Origin: Gemmatimonadota bacterium | GTDB lineage: Bacteria; Latescibacterota; UBA2968; UBA8231 | Assembly: GCA_002712305.1 (NCBI GenBank) | Contig: PATE01000056.1 | Span: 15,972 to 24,087 of the forward strand | Length of the DNA: 8,116 nt | Reading direction: 5' to 3' | In this document: positions 6,479-8,116 of the stretch, piece after piece | How the letters are laid out: each line of letters starts with the position of its first letter | Numbering within the stretch: the stretch's first letter is position 1 | Program-made: the position numbers and the translations under genes | The notes under the pieces: model-generated | What the model was told of the DNA's origin: nothing | The model's database searches: none | What the model saw: the letters and a program-made list of their open reading frames with translations, nothing else

Positions 6479-7005
6479 CTACGCCTCGATCTTCACCACC
6501 ACACAGGTCATGTCATCCGCCTGTGGTTCCTCGCCCGCAAACTCTCTGGCCTTGCTCATCAATCGCTCTACCAAGTCCTCTGCGCTGATTCCTTCGACGC
6601 AAGCCTCCCGCACAGTTTCGATCGTTCGATCGTAGCCGAACATCTCGTCTGATGGATTGATCGCCTCCGGTATCCCATCGGAGTAGAGGACGAGATAGTC
6701 GCCTCCGTGAATACGGAGGCGGATGCATCCGAGATCTTTCTCAGAAAGCAGAGGTCCTTTCTCGGCGTGAAGATCGACCGAGAGGCATCAGCTGCTGAGC
6801 CGTTGAAGATGTGCTCGAAATTCCATCCAACAGCATCGTCCCGGAACAAGGAGGTGCCCGGAAACGCAGCGTTACACAGCGGGTTGAATCCGCTGCCCTG
6901 CCGGGAAGCGTTGGCCACATTGTCGAGAAGGGTGCCCTCCCAGCCATGGGCCCTCAGTCCGACCTGGTGGACCTCGTTCTCAGATGGATCATCGTGTCTG
7001 CTCAC
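6479..7005 (-). pseudogene. Frameshifted or internally deleted SpoIIE/PP2C-type serine phosphatase
   Basis: The last 102 codons before TAG 6479 encode the C-terminal end of a SpoIIE/RsbU-type phosphatase domain. The segment GGDYLVLYSDGIPEAIN with the metal-binding DG, then EMFGYDR, and finally QADDMTCVVVKIEA with the second metal-binding aspartate, match the family closely. This frame is closed upstream by TGA at 6788-6790 and has no start codon before the DG motif. A gene start does exist further up: GTG 7005 has AAGGAG (7015-7020) nine bases away, 16 bp after the ridA stop. It opens about 75 codons with coding-like codon use in another frame, with no family I recognise. A -1 shift between about 6787 and 6700 would join the two. 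Even joined (about 175 residues) the usual N-terminal half of the phosphatase domain is not recognisable, so an internal deletion is likely too. A sequencing error could explain the frame change alone. Confidence 0.7.
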
Positions 7006-7021
7006 GTGGAACGACTCCTTG

Positions 7022-7459
7022 TCACTCCGATTCGTCCGGTTCCTTGTAGGCGATGACGCTGACCTCCACCTTGAAATCGAAAACGATCTCGGCGCCACCG
7101 ACGCATGCGCGGGCGGGAAAGATCCCGTTCTTGAAGAACGAGGCATACGCCTTGTTCATCTCGTGATAGTCCTCGATGCTCTCCAGGTATACGGTTGCCC
7201 TCACCACGTCGTCGAAGGTGTAACCGTTCTCCTCTAGGACGCGCCCCACGTTCTCCATCACCTGCCGTGTCTCGGCATCGACGGATTCTTTCACATCGGC
7301 CCCATCCGGTGTGCGGGCAACCTGCCCACTCACATAGAGCGTATTGCCTGCTTTGCGTGCGGCACTGAAAGGCAGGGTACGGATGGCGACGGCTTCCTGA
7401 GCGCTGAGGGCGGTGACCCCCACCAGGCTGATACAGATGGCAAGCAAGGAACTTCTCAT
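7022..7459 (-). CDS. Exported RidA (YjgF/YER057c/UK114) family protein
   Basis: The 145-residue product has a signal peptide (MRSSLLAICISLVGVTALSA, cleavage near residue 20), followed by a RidA domain. RidA proteins are trimers that hydrolyse reactive enamine/imine intermediates made by PLP enzymes to ketoacids and ammonia. The conserved NTLYVSGQVA segment, PARACV with the substrate-binding Arg117 and the Glu132 in KVEVSVIAY are present, so deaminase chemistry is possible. Most RidA proteins are cytoplasmic; this one should be secreted to the periplasm or held at the membrane, as in some exported subgroups. ATG 7459 is chosen for its AGGAG ribosome site seven bases upstream and the signal peptide; the frame stays open to 7882, but that extension is unconvincing. 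The broken phosphatase gene begins 16 bp downstream and probably shares its transcript. A Tat-exported aminotransferase relative is divergent. Confidence 0.92.
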   Translation of the reverse strand: MRSSLLAICISLVGVTALSAQEAVAIRTLPFSAARKAGNTLYVSGQVARTPDGADVKESVDAETRQVMENVGRVLEENGYTFDDVVRATVYLESIEDYHEMNKAYASFFKNGIFPARACVGGAEIVFDFKVEVSVIAYKEPDESE

Positions 7460-7666
7460 GATGTCTCCTGTTGGTCGATGAACGATGCCGCGTACGGCGG
7501 CCCCTCCGTGGCGATGAAATCTGAGGGTGGCAGAACAAACGCCCTGTCGACGCTGTTCACAACCCAATCCTTCGTTGCCGCCGTTCACCCACCTGTCTAT
7601 CATGGACGTACAAGGTGCAGCGGCGTCCGGCCATCGCATCTGTGACCACGAAGGGATGATGAAGTG
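7460..7666. promoter_or_regulatory. Divergent intergenic region between ridA-like and class V aminotransferase genes
   Basis: These 207 bases separate the two starts and should carry both promoters. I see the AGGAG of the RidA gene next to 7459 and AAGGGA (7651-7656) before the aminotransferase ATG, but no convincing -35/-10 pair, operator repeat or riboswitch. The shared upstream space makes joint control of the two exported proteins possible. Confidence 0.35.
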
Positions 7667-8116
7667 ATGGAACGACGCGCATTCTTCAAGGGGCTGCTCG
7701 CCTCCGGGGTCGCCCTCGAAGCGATTCCACGCTCGGTGTCCGCAATGGGTTCGAAAGGACCCAGGCCTGTCGAAGAGCAACTTGGCCAGTTGGCCACAGA
7801 TGTGTCCGACCTGGCGGTTGGCGACGGTGGCCTGTGGCAACGTGTGCGTCGAGAGTTCCAGATGTCCGACAATGTCATACACATGAACAATGGCAGTATT
7901 GGCGCCTCGCCCCGCGTCGTAACCGACGGCATCGTCGAAGCTCTGGGTCTACTCGAGGCCGATCCCTATCACAACACGTGGGGAGGTCTTGGTGCGCAGA
8001 TGGAGACGGTCCGGCAGAAGGCGGCCACATTCATCGGTGCGGATCTCGATGAGGTCAGTCTTGTGCGAAACTGCACCGAGGGCATGAACAACATTGCCAC
8101 GGGGCTGGATCTTGAA
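7667..8116 (+). CDS. Class V aminotransferase (isopenicillin N epimerase-like) with Tat signal, 3' partial
   Basis: 150 codons are visible and the frame runs off the window. The start MERRAFFKGLLASGVAL is a twin-arginine type leader (RRxFFK followed by a hydrophobic stretch), pointing to export of a folded protein, as expected for a cofactor-bound enzyme. After about residue 55 the aminotransferase class V fold begins: VIHMNNGSIGASP (N74-N75-G76-S77) is the family's N-terminal substrate/PLP-phosphate region, and FIGADLDEVSLVRNCTEGMN with R134-N135-x-T-E-G matches the isopenicillin N epimerase/cysteine desulfurase-like branch. The PLP-lysine lies beyond the window and cannot be checked. ATG 7667 is preceded by AAGGGA ten bases upstream; an in-frame GTG at 7664 is possible. 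Members include epimerases, desulfurases and C-S/C-N lyases; the exact reaction is unknown. Confidence 0.9.
   Translation, partial: MERRAFFKGLLASGVALEAIPRSVSAMGSKGPRPVEEQLGQLATDVSDLAVGDGGLWQRVRREFQMSDNVIHMNNGSIGASPRVVTDGIVEALGLLEADPYHNTWGGLGAQMETVRQKAATFIGADLDEVSLVRNCTEGMNNIATGLDLE

Noticed and set aside
6700-6790. Programmed -1 ribosomal frameshift joining the two phosphatase frames
   Set aside because: No X-XXY-YYZ slippery heptamer is present in the overlap, and the joined protein would still lack a recognisable front half of the domain. Mutation or sequencing error is simpler.
6707-7237. A 176-codon + strand frame across the phosphatase remnant and ridA
   Set aside because: It is antisense to well-supported ridA and phosphatase sequence, and has no recognisable product or ribosome site.
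7460-7882. N-terminal extension of the RidA frame to 286 residues
   Set aside because: The extension runs through the intergenic region and into the opposite-strand aminotransferase gene, and would bury the signal peptide. ATG 7459 has a good ribosome site.
1-8116. CRISPR array, insertion sequence or toxin-antitoxin system
   Set aside because: No regularly spaced repeats, terminal inverted repeats with a transposase, or paired small toxin/antitoxin genes were seen on either strand.

Overview
The window is an 8.1 kb piece of a fairly GC-rich bacterial chromosome. It carries chromosomal housekeeping and catabolic genes, with no plasmid, phage or transposase gene. A PBP5-type D-alanyl-D-alanine carboxypeptidase with a signal peptide and C-terminal amphipathic helix, a Tat-type leader and Sec signal peptides suggest a diderm (Gram-negative-type) bacterium. 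The mix of PhyH dioxygenase, MlrC/M81 peptidase, Gfo/Idh oxidoreductase and exported enzymes is common in uncultured marine or soil lineages (Latescibacterota, Planctomycetota or Gemmatimonadota-like). That placement is inference; no rRNA or marker gene fixes it.

Left part (1-3320): the 3' end of a glycosylasparaginase-type Ntn hydrolase on the + strand converges, across paired hairpins, on a minus-strand pair: an M81 (MlrC) metallopeptidase followed by a phytanoyl-CoA dioxygenase family enzyme. These look like amide/peptide and small-molecule breakdown functions.

Middle (3321-6207): a short divergent region separates the M81 gene from a + strand D-Ala-D-Ala carboxypeptidase. That gene converges on a minus-strand pair made of a Gfo/Idh/MocA oxidoreductase followed 36 bp later by rlmH, the 23S rRNA pseudouridine-1915 methyltransferase.

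Right part (6208-8116): a complete tRNA-Val(GAC) with encoded CCA lies divergent to the Gfo/Idh gene. It is followed by a terminator-like hairpin, a second hairpin, a degenerate copy of the tRNA 3' end and a strong terminator. On the minus strand, an exported RidA-family protein is followed by a broken SpoIIE/PP2C-type phosphatase gene, with the C-terminal catalytic part in a different frame from the start region. Divergent from ridA, the + strand begins a class V aminotransferase with a twin-arginine leader that runs off the window. An exported RidA next to an exported PLP-enzyme relative is the most suggestive functional pairing. The tRNA 3'-end duplication and the frameshifted phosphatase are the clearest structural oddities.
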